Below, piece by piece: positions 40,690-52,134 of a DNA stretch of 64,000 nucleotides (within the stretch, counting starts at the first letter, position 1; the number at the start of each line of letters is the position of its first letter). This stretch comes from Bolinopsis microptera. Lineage: Eukaryota > Ctenophora > Tentaculata > Lobata > Bolinopsidae. The stretch is taken from the NCBI RefSeq assembly GCF_026151205.1, contig NC_087072.1:8046084-8110083 (forward strand), written 5' to 3'. The position numbers were made by a program, and so were the translations under genes. The notes beneath the pieces were generated by a model, which was not told where the DNA came from, ran no database searches, and was given only the letters and a program-made list of their open reading frames with translations.

Positions 40690-41215
40690 TCTTCCTGGTC
40701 TACCTTATTTGGACGGACATTAATTGAACACTGGAGGCCCTAACGTTCATCTTAATGTCCGTTCAAATAAAGGTTAATAGCCGGTCAATAGCCGGTTAAT
40801 AGCTGGTTAAAAGCTGGTTAATAGTCGGTTTATAGCAGGTTAATAGCTGGTTTATAACTGATTTATAGCTGGTTAATAGCCGGTTAATAGCCGGTTAATA
40901 GCCGGTTAATAGCCGGTTAATAGCTGGTTAATAGCCGGTTTTAGCAGGTTAATAGCCGGTTAATAGCCGGTTAATAGCTGGTTAATACTGGTTAATAGCC
41001 GGTTAATAGCTGGTTAATAGCTGGTTTATAGCTGATTTATAGCTGGTTAATAGCCGGTTAATAGCCGGTTAATAGCTGGTTGATAGCCGGTTTATAGCAG
41101 GTTAATAGCCGGTTAATAGCTGGTTTATAGCCAGTTAATAACAGGTTTATAGCCGGTTTACAGCCGGTTAATGGTCTGGTAATAGCCGGTTAATAGCAGG
41201 CTAAAATCCAGTTAG
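40690..41215. repeat. 11-bp minisatellite next to a pogo-type terminus
   Basis: Bases 40,697-40,778 match the left end of the pogo-type MITEs (TTGGACGGACATTAATTGAAC). From about 40,779 a unit GCCGGTTAATA and variants (GCTGGTTAATA, GCAGGTTTATA) repeats about 38 times to 41,215. Confidence 0.88.
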
Positions 41216-42213
41216 AGTTCTTAAATCATCACTCATCCTAATTGCTTAATTGCTGCTTAATAAGTTAATAACCAGGTAATAGCCAGTCAATAGTTGATTA
41301 TTAACCAATTATTAGCCAGTTAAATCTCACATTCAGTTGATAAAATTGATGTAAATAGATTAGACGATTAGTAAACTAAAACAATCAAAAATGTCATGTG
41401 AAACTGGTTAAACTTTTATTTGAATTAAATTCAATTTTGATTGTAGTGTATTTTAATGCTTTGTACAAGTAACTAATGCTATATTCAGGAGCCTGAAGTG
41501 TAATAGGAAAGATTTGAACACTTGTTCAAATCTTTCCTATTACTTTGAAAATTGTATAATTATCACGTGACATCTTATAACCCAGAATTATAAACCTAGC
41601 CCAAACTAATCTTTCAAATCAGAACATCTATTATCTTATTATTAACAAAATCTGTAAACGCCAAATCCAGAATACTCCGTTTCAATTAACTTTATAACCC
41701 AAAGTGTATTAAACCGGGACCATTAATACTGTGCTCTAAAATTTACAGTACATGTACTAACCTTTTTAGTTCATGTACTAACCACTAACTTTAACCGAAA
41801 AGTTATTTAAATTGCCTAAAATCCCAGTTAAATAAATATTAACCTTATAATGGCACAAAGACACACAGGTATGATAAAATCAATTGTCACCTTGCAAAAT
41901 GCAAATAAAAGTCTCAAAATCTTGTAATAACATTTCAATAGAACATACGCCGCAGTAGATTAAAATTCACCCCTATTAAAGATCGATTTTTAAACCGAGA
42001 AAATAGATTTTAAAAATGTTTAAAAATGTTTTGAAACCATATTATCATAATGATACTATAAGTTGGAAAATAACTTAACTAGTTAAACTAAACTAAATGA
42101 AGTATATAAGTTTGAGTAAGGCCGTAAGGGTAATTTTTATTTTAAATTGTCTCTGATAGTGATGCATATATAAATATATAATATGCAAGTTTTTTAGCTG
42201 CAAGGTCAGTCCT
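41216..42213. other. Intergenic, no gene seen
   Basis: AT-rich. A short inverted repeat (AATAGGAAAGATTTGAAC and its complement, about 41,502-41,542) forms a near-perfect hairpin with almost no loop. Confidence 0.5.
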
Positions 42214-42221
42214 TTAATTTG

Positions 42222-42685
42222 CAGAGTTGAAAAATACGTATTTAACGTATTTTATATAATATCAAAAAAACGTTAAATACGGCGTATTTTATTTTCGCTG
42301 AATAAAATTCGTTAAAATACGTTACAAGTGATTTTGTAGCATTAAGAGCTCCAATGAAATAATAAGTACTATTTCTATTTATACAAGATAAAAGTTTGAT
42401 TAAAACTCGCGTAGCTCTGTAGTTTATCACCTCGCGTATGATTTAAGGGAACTGTGCACGTGCTAAAGCGTACCAAAGCGTGCAAATACGAATCATTACG
42501 AACCGTAATGACGATGTGTCTGAAAAAATTGCGAACGAAATACATAACTTATTAAGTTTTTAAATGCAATTACGAAAAAAATAGGCAAACGTATTTTAAC
42601 GTATTTTTGACGTATTTTATTTCTAAGCAAAAAAACGTTAAATACGGCGTATTTAAAAAATTATCTCACGTATTTTTCAACTCTG
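42222..42685. mobile_element. hAT-type MITE with 8-bp target duplication
   Basis: A 464-bp element with perfect 17-bp inverted ends (CAGAGTTGAAAAATACG...) flanked by the direct repeat TTAATTTG at 42,214-42,221 and 42,686-42,693. Eight-base duplications and CAGNG ends are hallmarks of hAT transposons. Internally, copies of ACGTATTTTAACG and CGTTAAATACGGCGTATTT are repeated in both orientations. It has no coding capacity. Confidence 0.9.
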
Positions 42686-42734
42686 TTAATTTGTCTCCAG
42701 ACAGTTGATGCTTCTTTCGGCGGAGAGTTTTCAT

Positions 42735-45516
42735 CTAGTCCGTTGTCTGAAATAAGAGCTGATAATTTTAATAGTCAATCAAATATCAATAGAATCAAAC
42801 AATTAAATTTGAAATTCTTATTTCAAAAGTCTACTTCAAAACTCCCTTAACAAGTTTTAAAAAGAGCGACGTCTCAAAACCGCTATTTAATTTCAAGAGC
42901 TTAAGAAAGTTTATCATTAAAAATTGACTTTTGATACGGCCCCTTTATCTTTATTAACGGCGCTGAATAGTTTTTGTTATTAAGGCACGTACCGTGGTAT
43001 TTGTTTGAGCTGAAAGGTTCCTACTTGAGTCCGCACTATTTAGCTAATATTTAACTGATTAGAATTAATTTGGATCGATATCACGAAGTACTACTATTAC
43101 GATATCGGTCCAAATAAGTGTAACTCTGACTATACTTTCAGAGAACTAGAAATAATTATGATGAATAATCTTTGAGGAAATGACCGTAGTTATACTGAAA
43201 ACTGAGTTCTATCAAATTCATATTGAGAATGGGAACGGGTCTCAAATGCAAACACAAGTACTACAATTGATTGTTTAGTTTCTGAAGTGGTACCTGTTCA
43301 AGTTCAAAGTGTGTGGTTTCCTCCGTGTCACCTAGTTCGTTCATTCATGGTTCATTCATGGTTTGCAATGTACCACCTGTCCCTGCAGAGAGTAATGTGT
43401 TATTCGAAATTAAAATTAAAGTGATGTGTTATTCAATTAAGCTGAGTTTCACACAATCACTGTAATAGAATAATACCTCATGAGACTATTAAATATTTAT
43501 CATTATTGAGAGTTTATTCATTGAGACTTTCTAATGCCCACGTAATTGAATAAAAGTTACCCTATCGATACTGAGAATAACCAATTAATGCTTACCGTCT
43601 GGACATCTTTCTTTCCGTGGTCATGATTCCTTCAAGTTTCTTCTCTCTTCTGTTTTTCTGAAATTTTAGATAGCTTAATAACTGCCTTACCAACCCTTTT
43701 ATCTTTTTATGCTTAAGCACAATGTACATTTTCACAACGAATTCGTTTATTTATCTAGAAACATGATTCCTGAATCAATATTTTACTTGTCGAGATTTTT
43801 GTATTTAAATAACACAACATTTATTGAACATTGTACTCACTGATCACCGCCATACTCTGCTGAATAATCAAACTTTTATTTGTAGGTTCGTATGATATCT
43901 TGGGTAAGGAAAATAGCTAAAGTATTAACCTAAACCTATTCCAAAATTATTGAGTTGTTGCCAGATTTCGCGCCATTATTATGTTAATAAAGTTTTGTTG
44001 ACCAAACAGAAATATAGTGTGGAATGTTTGAAGCGCCTCATCGCAATCTCCAAATTTTTATTTTGCTCTGCGGTTTAGTTACCAAAGTAACTCGCGCTAA
44101 TATATTCGAGAAATTCGCAGTATCTCTTCCTCGTGCATGACATAAATATTAATTTAAGAGTTTAAATAATAATCTTATTAAGTGGGTTTTAAGGTGTTAA
44201 CATACTTATGATATCACAAAGTGGTGCATCATAGACAAGACCAACTATCTCTCCATCCATACACCTCGCTTTACCTCCTTTGTTGATGAACCCTGTTTTG
44301 CATTGTACCGTCAACAGCTGTGTTCCATGTGGTACAGGAAGTCCAGGCTCCGTTGATGACACGCTGTTCAGGCTCAGTTCCTCGCAACCTTCGGTAGGTA
44401 TTGTTATTTTAGAATGTCGTTTTTTCGCGCAACTAGTAAACTGTCGTGAAATATCGTCTTAATCTAATGTCACTTTAAAAATATAGCTAAAGTAAGTATA
44501 ACTCATGAAGCTATGACATGATATAATTTGATAGTTTCTGAATAATATCTGGAAAAGCAACTTAAAATTAATGAGTTCAATAGACTACCTAATATTGCGA
44601 TGATCACTATTTCATTCGCGTGGAGATATGATAGGTCAGTTGTTATTTCTACAGTGTCTCCAAGTTTACACCCGGAGGGGAAATCTCCAGGGACCGTGTT
44701 TTCATGGTACACTGTGAGGGGCCACTTATAACATACATCTCCCTCACAGGTACACGTGTCTCTAGAGCAGGTGTGAGTGTTCTTTTCGGACTCATGTGAG
44801 GTCCAATAATGCACTACCTGCTTAATGCAGTGTTCCTTATCTAGAGACGCTCTAAACCAGGTCTTACTATCCCCTCCTGGTTTTGCAATGGCCCAGGTGT
44901 CCAGGTCCCTGTCTATAGCATTATCTGCTCCATAGTTAGCCATGTCATTAATATAAGTCGCAGACTGAGACACAGACCAAGGTATTATCTCTCCTGGTTC
45001 CTGATCTGGTCTTAGTGCACCTGAAGTAGTGAACACTTTAAGAGATTGTCACAATATAATTTATACCATTTCCAATCAGTCAAATTAAAAAAATAGTGTT
45101 GATTTGACTAAATTATAAAAACCTGAATTACATAATTACATAGTATGTGTAATATGTATCCTGATTGATCAATTGGTTGACTAACTTAAACCGAATGATA
45201 TGTGCACCAAACACTGATCTTATATAATATGTGTTTAACTCTACAAAACTGCTTATAACACAAGCTCGGTATGTGATAATTTGCCTTCAAGATCAAACCT
45301 CGTTAAAATGCAGACCTTGCTATAACGCGGTTTTTTTGGGCTAAATTATCTCCTGAGGAATAATCTCCTCCATCGATGCGCGTTATAACGACGTAAGCTA
45401 CTGTAATACTTATTAAGATTTAAATTCATCATTAAATTAAATTTATCCTATTTGGATTCCTTACCTGTTAGGGGTAACCAAAGCAAAGTCGTAATAATGA
45501 TCACCGTCGTTTTCAT
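42735..45516 (-). CDS. Secreted F5/8C (fucolectin-like) plus CCP/sushi-like protein
   Basis: Exon 1 (45,516-45,465) encodes a signal peptide (MKTTVIIITTLLW...). Exon 2 (45,020-44,589) encodes a discoidin/F5/8C galactose-binding-like domain with AIDRDLDTW and a Cys-rich CSRDTCTCEG loop. Exon 3 (44,388-44,206) encodes a CCP-like domain from CEEL to LCD. These three join in phase 1 with good splice sites. A short tail fits three tiny exons, 43,859-43,841, 43,629-43,596 and 42,746-42,735 (stop TAG), keeping frame, total 243 aa; these are less certain. The protein looks like a small secreted lectin or complement-like recognition molecule. The hAT MITE lies just downstream of the stop. Confidence 0.68.
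45295..45405. mobile_element. Tigger-like MITE fragment in the first-exon flank region
   Basis: Imperfect inverted ends with TATAACGCGG (45,332-45,341) and GCGTTATAACGACG (45,379-45,392) match the Tigger-type ends elsewhere. It lies in the intron between exons 1 and 2 of the F5/8C gene. Confidence 0.45.
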
Positions 45517-46175
45517 GTTCTGGCTTCTGATATATTTAATTTTTTTATATAATATGTAGTTTATTAGGACTGATAAAGTGATAATAATCAAATATAACAA
45601 CAAAAATATTTTTACCTTAAATATCAAATGTGACAAAACTATTTTATTATTGTTTGATAATCTCATATCAGCGTTGATGTCCCTGGAACTGGACACCTTA
45701 TAGATAAGATAAAACTATATGGAAAAGACAATAAACTCATTTCGATTACTGAGCACAGATTTGTGAAATATTAAAGTCTGTCTCTAAAAATATTATTTTT
45801 CGCCATAAGTTTTTCCTTAAACAAAAAAAATAATGATAAGAACTAATGGTAAAGAAGAAGACTTTTATAAGCTTCCCGACGCGATACACGAGGCCAGGAT
45901 AGCGTTAGCCCTTAAAGTTTATGTTCAGCCGGCATCAATCGAATAATTTGTACGCTGTTCAGTGTTCTAGATATGAGAGCGTGCAAAAGAAAACCCTGAC
46001 CCTAACCCTTAAATAGTGTACTGATCTACAAGTTAAAAGGACCGAGGTGATCTTTGTGTGTCACGTGTACCCATCGCCTTGCAACCGCCTTTGACCTGAT
46101 GCCTCTTACGAGGTTCTTAGATAAGCTGGTAACTAAGGCACGATTAAGCTGGTGAGTTGGGGCAGCCTCATGATT
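45517..46175. other. Upstream region of the F5/8C gene, no other gene seen
   Basis: AT-rich DNA. The frame upstream of the signal-peptide ATG is open for about 60 codons, but it is of low complexity and I treat it as untranslated. Confidence 0.45.
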
Positions 46176-46470
46176 TGTGAGAGAATCAGGTCTCATCTGT
46201 AGGTTTGAATATTCATCGTTACTAGAAAATCTGGGCCAGCCAAGTGGTCAGTGAAAGAATCAGGTCTCTTCTCCTACTCCTAGTACTGTAGGTTTGAATA
46301 TTCATCGTTACTAGAAAATCTGGGCCAGCCAAGTGGTCAGTGAAAGAATCAGGTCTCTTCTCCTAGTACTGTAGGTTTGAATATTCATCGTTACTAGAAA
46401 ATTTGGGCCAGCCAAGTGGTCAGTGAAAGAATCAGGTCTCTTCTCCTAGTACAGCAGATCTGAATATATG
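46176..46470 (+). repeat. Four tandem units of about 75-95 bp
   Basis: Units share GAATCAGGTCTC, GTAGGTTTGAATATTCATCG and GGGCCAGCCAAGTGGTCAGT. The last unit is diverged. There is no coding sense. Confidence 0.85.
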
Positions 46471-47889
46471 AATATTTATTCTTACCAGAAGACCCGGCCG
46501 CGAAGAGCTTTGCAGTACATGGCATGCACCATGCAATAAAAAAAGGTGAGGGATCGTGGATGGTGCAGATAAAGATCATTTAAATATTTAATGATATCAT
46601 GCTCACAAAATACTTACAGTTACAGCCCGCCAACAGGCAACATACCTAGTCCTAAGATAATGATCCCACTCGTGAATTTTGAAATTCTGACTGGACCGAA
46701 TTTTATTACCGAGAGTTTATCAATATCATCTTCGCAAAAACCATATTTTGTGAATCTGTATAACCTTATTAACTGGTTAACTGGACAAAGGGACAAACGT
46801 CAAACAGTGCAGTTAGGAAATAGCGCAAGTAAAAGAGCGCACAAGAGATTCTATGTGAGTTTTAATTGTTTCCTATATAAGCGCGTCATTCTATTCACTA
46901 AATTCGGCCCATTAAGTGATCAGAACCGGCGTCGAGCTCGAGCTCGCAGCCCGGCTAATCGTTTCCTATACAACCGCGTCATTCTATTCACTACATTCGG
47001 CCCATTAATATTATGTGATTAGGACCGAGCTGTTGATCGCCTCTTCCAGGGATCCTCCAGTCAGCCTCCCTCGAATACCCCGCGAACTATTACGATTTCT
47101 CGTGGAAGAGGCTGGCATTTGCCGAGTGCAGTAATGAAAACCGATTAAACCCGCCTGGACAAAGGGACACACAGTGCTGTTAGGAAATAGTGGACTGAGA
47201 TGTTTTACACAGATTTATAGAATATAGTTTTTTGCGAAGACGGTAAATTCTTGTCAATATAATTCGGTCCAGTCAGTTGTTAACAAACTTCTTTTTACAG
47301 CAACTCTACTGCATATTTAGAGAAAAATGCAACTTAGAACGACAATTCATAAGCCGTTTTTTAATAATTAGAAGAATGGGAATTTCTAAGGTAGATGGAT
47401 GTGAGTGTAATCATTTGTACAGAACAACACACCACCTTTACTGTCTTGTCTACGAAACGATGATGGGTCTGACAAATAATCGTAAAAATACTGAAAGTCA
47501 AAAAGATATCATTAAACTTATTGTAAACTAAAACTTTTATAAATTTCTGACTAACAGTTTGGTAAATACAATTTTTCCTACCCAAATTTGATTTTCCTCA
47601 GGTATCCCTCAAAACGACCACTGCAGAGTCGCGTCCTGAAAATCCTCTCAGTCCTCACGTTCCTTTATAATTCTACTTGGAGTTAATCGATCTTCCTATG
47701 GCTAACGACTATACGAACAGGCTCACTTGCAGTACCTTGAATAAATACGCTAATACTCGTGGTGCCCTAAACGGTGCTTTTTGTTCTTTTCTTTGCAACC
47801 TGTTGAATATAAAAATGACTTAGTCTGTTTGTAATCCCGTATGAGATTAACAAGGACAGATAGGCTTGGTGAGTTTAACAAGAGTGTGA
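46471..47889. other. Intergenic, short duplications, no supported gene
   Basis: A 143-codon ORF at 46,591 has no family features and spans a local duplication of about 50 bases (GCGTCATTCTATTCACTA at about 46,883 and 46,975). I do not call it. Confidence 0.4.
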
Positions 47890-48254
47890 CTGCAATAGTT
47901 ATAGTATGTATTCTCTTAGCACAATGATTCTAGTGGCAAGTTACTGAGGGCAAGGTTAATCGTTTTACCATTGAATTCAGAATCTAGTCTCTTACTTTGT
48001 GGCTTCTATGGAAACCTATAAATAAACGGACAATGAACTATTGGAGCTGAGAAAGGAGTGACAGTTACATTACGATAACTCCATAGTAATTACAGAAGTA
48101 CCTTGCTATAAGTAAAACGCGCCTCGCTATAACGCGGGCCGAAAAAGGAAATACAGACACAGTGGCCAAAGTCCACTACCCAATTTTGGGGTTTGGTAAA
48201 AACAATCACAGAATCTTAACTATTACTCAAATATAATATACTTGTTTGTTGCAG

Positions 48255-48434
48255 ATTCTCTGGCGAAGCAATGAAGAGAACAAGTTAGAATTTGACAAGA
48301 TAAGCAAAGGTTGCTGGAAGAGCATTTTGATCGGTTTTGTGGCAATTGTGTTGTGTTTAAAGTGTTTTAATTTTATGTTTCATTGGGCTGTATGAGATGG
48401 ATATTTTGTTGATGTGATTAAAACTTTCTTTTAA
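48255..48434 (+). pseudogene. Exon-like membrane segment, copy A, with internal stop
   Basis: Follows a good acceptor (TTTGTTGCAG) and would encode a Trp/Glu-rich start, then one hydrophobic helix (SILIGFVAIVLCL). Copy B is open, while this copy has TGA at 48,393 in frame. The function of the parent gene is unknown. Confidence 0.45.
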
Positions 48435-48454
48435 GGAATACTCCTAGCTAACTA

Positions 48455-49257
48455 CCTTATCGGACCTTATTTGGACGGACATTAATTGAACGCTGGAGGC
48501 CCTAACGTTCATTTAATGTCCGTTCAAATAAAGTCCGTTCATTTAAGGTCCGTCCAAGTTAACAACGGAACGGTTCTCCTTGGTCTGCCGGAGGCACAGA
48601 AAACTTTACTGGTATATGATGTTTTCAAGGGTCACTTGGCGGAAAAAGTCAACGAAATTATGGTACTCAATGACATAGTTCATGAGCTAGTCCCCGCCAA
48701 CATGACAAACTTGTTCCAGCCTCTAGATATTACGGTAAATCGTGTTGCCAAGGACATTGTCCGACGTTGTTATAGTTCATATCACTCAGGGGAGGTAATG
48801 AAACAGTGCTAGGAAAGCTCCACGTGATGTTAAGGTTAACCTAAAGCTGTCTAAGATAAAACCACTTCACGCCGAATGGCTTGTAAAAGTTAACACTGAA
48901 ATGCAGGACCGGGGTTGTTTGATGAAAAAAGGTTTCCATAAAGCTAGAAATCACTGATGCTTTAAGCATGGACTATTTAGTATTTCATGCACGAAAACCC
49001 ATTTGATGAAGATGATATGTGATATTAGACACTGATCATGTACACATATTTTAAAATTTTTACTGCTGAACGACTGCTTTTCTTACTTACTGTATAAAAA
49101 ATGGATTTAAAAATCATTTGCTGAAATAAAAAAACGTCAAAAAAAGAAAAAGAATTCGGATTATTGATGGCTTTGAATGCCTTCTAGCGTTCATATTAAT
49201 GTCCGTTCATAATTATGTCTGTTCATTTAATGTCCGTTCAAATAAGGTCCGATAAGG
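48455..49257. mobile_element. pogo/Tigger-type (DDE_1) deletion derivative, copy A
   Basis: Ends read CCTTATCGGACCTTATTTGG and its inverse, flanked by TA at 48,453-48,454 and 49,258-49,259. Subterminal zones carry several copies of ATGTCCGTTCA in both orientations. About 250 bases of transposase-derived coding sequence remain. Confidence 0.82.
48558..48812 (+). pseudogene. Remnant of a pogo-type DDE_1 transposase
   Basis: About 84 codons show the second catalytic region, with TLLVYDVFKGH (Asp) and a downstream MTNLFQPLDITVN block that is typical of DDE_1 transposases in pogo-like elements. The N-terminal DNA-binding and first catalytic regions are gone, and a stop follows. It is non-functional. 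The same fragment is in copy B at 51,350-51,604. Confidence 0.8.
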
Positions 49258-49259
49258 TA

Positions 49260-49750
49260 TATAACTATTTATATCCTTTACTTCTAGTCACTCTCTATTA
49301 ATAGCTTTAAAAACTTGCGTTTCGTTGACTTGGTTTAGTGCCCCTCTTTACAACTGGTTTACTCCCAGCATCATCGATAATCTAATGCAGTTGTTATTGC
49401 AAGTAGCGGGAAATACGTCCTCGAGCACTCAGCACACCGTCTCGAACTCCAGCCCTCCTTGTCCGCTGGGACTGACTCTGAGAGAAGAAAGTATAGTTAG
49501 ATAGTTCATAGTTGGTTACCCCAAATCTTGTATCTGACTGTTAGGATTTCTGTCATAGTTAATTTATGTCAAATTCCAATATTTACGTTTTGAAGGAATG
49601 AAAGCGATTGTCTGGTTAAGTTTGGCAGCTCGTCAATCGCTGGGAAACGAAAAGAGCGGAAGATGTGAGAATTGGGAGACCCGATTTAAAATCCGGCAAA
49701 CTAGCCTGGCTCAAGGAGTTACACTCGGATTATTCGGCAAACTAGCCTGG
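49260..49750. other. Spacer between the duplicated segments
   Basis: No gene seen. The TTCGGCAAACTAGCCTGGC and CCGGCAAACTAGCCTGGCT stretches near 49,695-49,750 are a short tandem duplication. Confidence 0.45.
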
Positions 49751-49989
49751 CAATAGTTATAGTATGTATTCTCTTAGCACAATGATCCTAGTGGCAAGTT
49801 AAGCTGAGGGCATGGTTAATCGTTTTACCATTGAATTCAGAATCTAGTCTCTTACTTTGTGGCTTCTATGGAAATCTATAAATAAACGGACAATGAACTA
49901 TTGGAGCTGAGAAAGGAATGACAGTTACATTACGATAACTCCATAGTAATTACAGAAGTACCTTGCTATAATTAAAACGCGCCTCGCTA

Positions 49990-50831
49990 TCTTACTATAT
50001 ATAAACATACATACATACATGCTACATGAAGAGGTCTCCTCCTAGTCGTTGGAGTGGCCTGCATCACACACATCTCTTCTACGGCGTAACATGTTCCTCC
50101 ATTCCACTCGCTTTAGAGCCAACTGTTTTACTGCATCTCTGCTGATGTTATCGACACCTGTAAATTCAGCCGCATCCTCGAGTACACAAGCCATCCAGCC
50201 TTTGCGGGGTCGTCCTCTCAGTCTCTTTCCATAGTTTGGTTTCCAATCCAGTAAGAAATTGGGGAACCGCGTCTCTGGCATTCTGACAACATGTCCGTAC
50301 CACCTTAGTCTAGCCGCACCGATGAAAGTTTCGATAGACTTAATTCCAGCACGCCTGAGAACTTCTTCATTGGAGACATGGAAGAACCACTTTATCTTCA
50401 AGATTCTTCTCAGGGAGGTCAGATGGAAGACCTCAAACCGTTTCATCTGCTTCTTTGTTGTGTTCCACAACAAAGAAGCAGATGCTATATATAAAGCGAG
50501 ACGATATATATATATTTATTTATCCGCACCATTTTACTGACACCACGGCATCAACTTTAACACGGGTTTCCGCAAAAACCGTACAAGATATAAAACTGAA
50601 ACTTTTTTAACTGATTCAAATGCTTTAATGGCCTTCAAATCAGCATGAAAAAATCGAAAATCGGCCAAGGAATAAGAATTTTAGTACCCAAAATTTGGAC
50701 CCCCAGTGGTGTCAAAAACGCGAATTAAATAGGTAATAATTATTTTTACTGGGAGACTTTAGGGTAGGAAACTGATCCGGCCACCAAAGAGCCTTGACAC
50801 CAGTCTTAAAGGTTTGACGGGTTCCTGCTAG
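49990..50831. mobile_element. Helitron-like insertion carrying a LINE fragment
   Basis: Comparison with copy A shows about 848 extra bases. The insert can be read as TCTTACTATATA at its 5' end, CTAG at its 3' end, and placement between A and T, all Helitron rules. However, six extra bases (TAAGTA) follow the CTAG and no strong 3' hairpin is seen. Alternatively CTTACTA and TAGTAAG are 7-bp inverted ends with a TAT duplication. The call is tentative. Confidence 0.4.
50042..50473 (-). pseudogene. C-terminal fragment of a LINE ORF2
   Basis: A 143-codon open frame with the typical tail after the reverse transcriptase: a WYGHVVRM motif, RGRPRKGW, then a basic end. The start of the frame lies in a perfect 18-bp palindrome (50,444-50,461 and 50,467-50,484). 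The polymerase domain is absent. It resembles the tail of RTE-like or related LINEs. Confidence 0.75.
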
Positions 50832-50964
50832 TAAGTATAACGCGGGTCGAAAAAGGAAATACAGACACAGTGGCCACAGTCCACTCTACCCAATTTTGGG
50901 GTTTGGTAAAAACAATCACAGAATCTTAACTATTACTCAAATATAATATACTTGTTTGTTGCAG

Positions 50965-51144
50965 ATTCTCTGGCGAAGCAATGAAGAGAACAAGTTAGAA
51001 TTTGACAAGATAAGCAAAGGTTGCTGGAAGAGCATTTTGATCGGTTTTGTGGCAATTGTGTTGTGTTTAAAGTGTTTTAATTTTATGTTTCATTGGGCTG
51101 TATTGGATGGATATTTTGTTGATGTGATTAAAACTTTCTTTTAA
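50965..51144 (+). other. Exon-like membrane segment, copy B, open
   Basis: Sixty codons after the acceptor TTTGTTGCAG, ending in TAA. It contains a single hydrophobic helix (SILIGFVAIVLCLKCFNFMF). It could be the last exon of an unidentified gene or a repeat-derived ORF. No upstream exon was found. Confidence 0.35.
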
Positions 51145-51164
51145 GGAATACTCCTAGCTAACTA

Positions 51165-52049
51165 CCTTATCGGACCTTATTTGGACGGACATTAATTGAA
51201 CGCTGGAGGCCCTAACGTTCATTTAATGTCCGTTTAAATGAAGTCCGTTCATTTAAGGTCCGTCCAAGTTAAAGTCCGTTGAAATTTTTTCAAAAATTCT
51301 AACTTTTCGTCCAGAATATGACAACTATGAAAACTTTATTGTGCCGTAAGTTAACAACGGAACGGTTCTCCTAGGTCTGCCGGAGGCACAGAAAACTTTA
51401 CTGGTATATGATGTTTTCAAGGGTCACTTGGCTGAAAAAGTCAACGAAATTATGGTACTCAATGACATAGTTCATGAGCTAGTCCCCGCCAACATGACAA
51501 ACTTGTTCCAGCCTCTAGATATTACGGTAAATCGTGTTGCCAAGGACATTGTCCGACGTTGTTATAGTTCATATTACTCAGGGGAGGTAATGAAACAGTG
51601 CTAGGAAAGCTCCACGTGATGTTAAGGTTAACCTAAAGCTGTCTAAGATAAAACCACTTCACGCCGAATGGCTTGTAAAAGTTAACACTGAAATGCAGGA
51701 CCGGGGTAGTTTGATGAAAAAAGGTTTCCATAAAGCTAGAAATCACTGATGCTTTAAGCATGGACTATTTAGTATTTCATGCACGAAAACCCATTTGATG
51801 AAGATGATATGTGATATTAGACACTGATCATGTACACATATTTTAAAATTTTTACTGCTGAACGACTGCTTTTCTTACTTACTGTATAAAAAATGGATTT
51901 AAAAATCATTTGCTGAAATAAAAAAACGTCAAAAAAAGAAAAAGAATTCGGATAATTGATGGCTTTGAATGCCTTCTAGCGTTCATATTAATGTCCGTTC
52001 ATAATTATGTCCGTTCATTTAATGTCCGTCCAAATAAGGTCCGATAAGG
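51165..52049. mobile_element. pogo/Tigger-type deletion derivative, copy B
   Basis: Same ends as copy A with TA on both sides (51,163-51,164 and 52,050-52,051). It retains 78 bases missing from copy A and the same transposase remnant (51,350-51,604). Confidence 0.82.
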
Positions 52050-52134
52050 TATACATATACTTCACGACAATCTGTTGTTAAACAGGGGTTCCAGAAAACC
52101 CACTTTCCGATACTCCTGAAACACGAAATTTTTT

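Larger units (their letters stand above)
47890..49259 (+). repeat. Segmental duplication, copy A
   Basis: Matches 49,751-49,990 plus 50,838-52,051 (copy B). It contains an exon-like segment, a pogo-type MITE and flanks. Relative to B it lacks about 78 bases near 48,557, at a short GTTAA microhomology. Confidence 0.88.
49751..52051 (+). repeat. Segmental duplication, copy B (interrupted)
   Basis: Copy B of the 1.35-kb segment, split by an insertion between 49,990 and 50,838. Both copies carry the pogo-type MITE at the same place, so the duplication followed that insertion and preceded the one in copy B. Confidence 0.88.

Noticed and set aside
46591..47022. 143-codon plus-strand ORF
   Set aside because: Spans a local direct duplication and shows no domain or signal; not supported.
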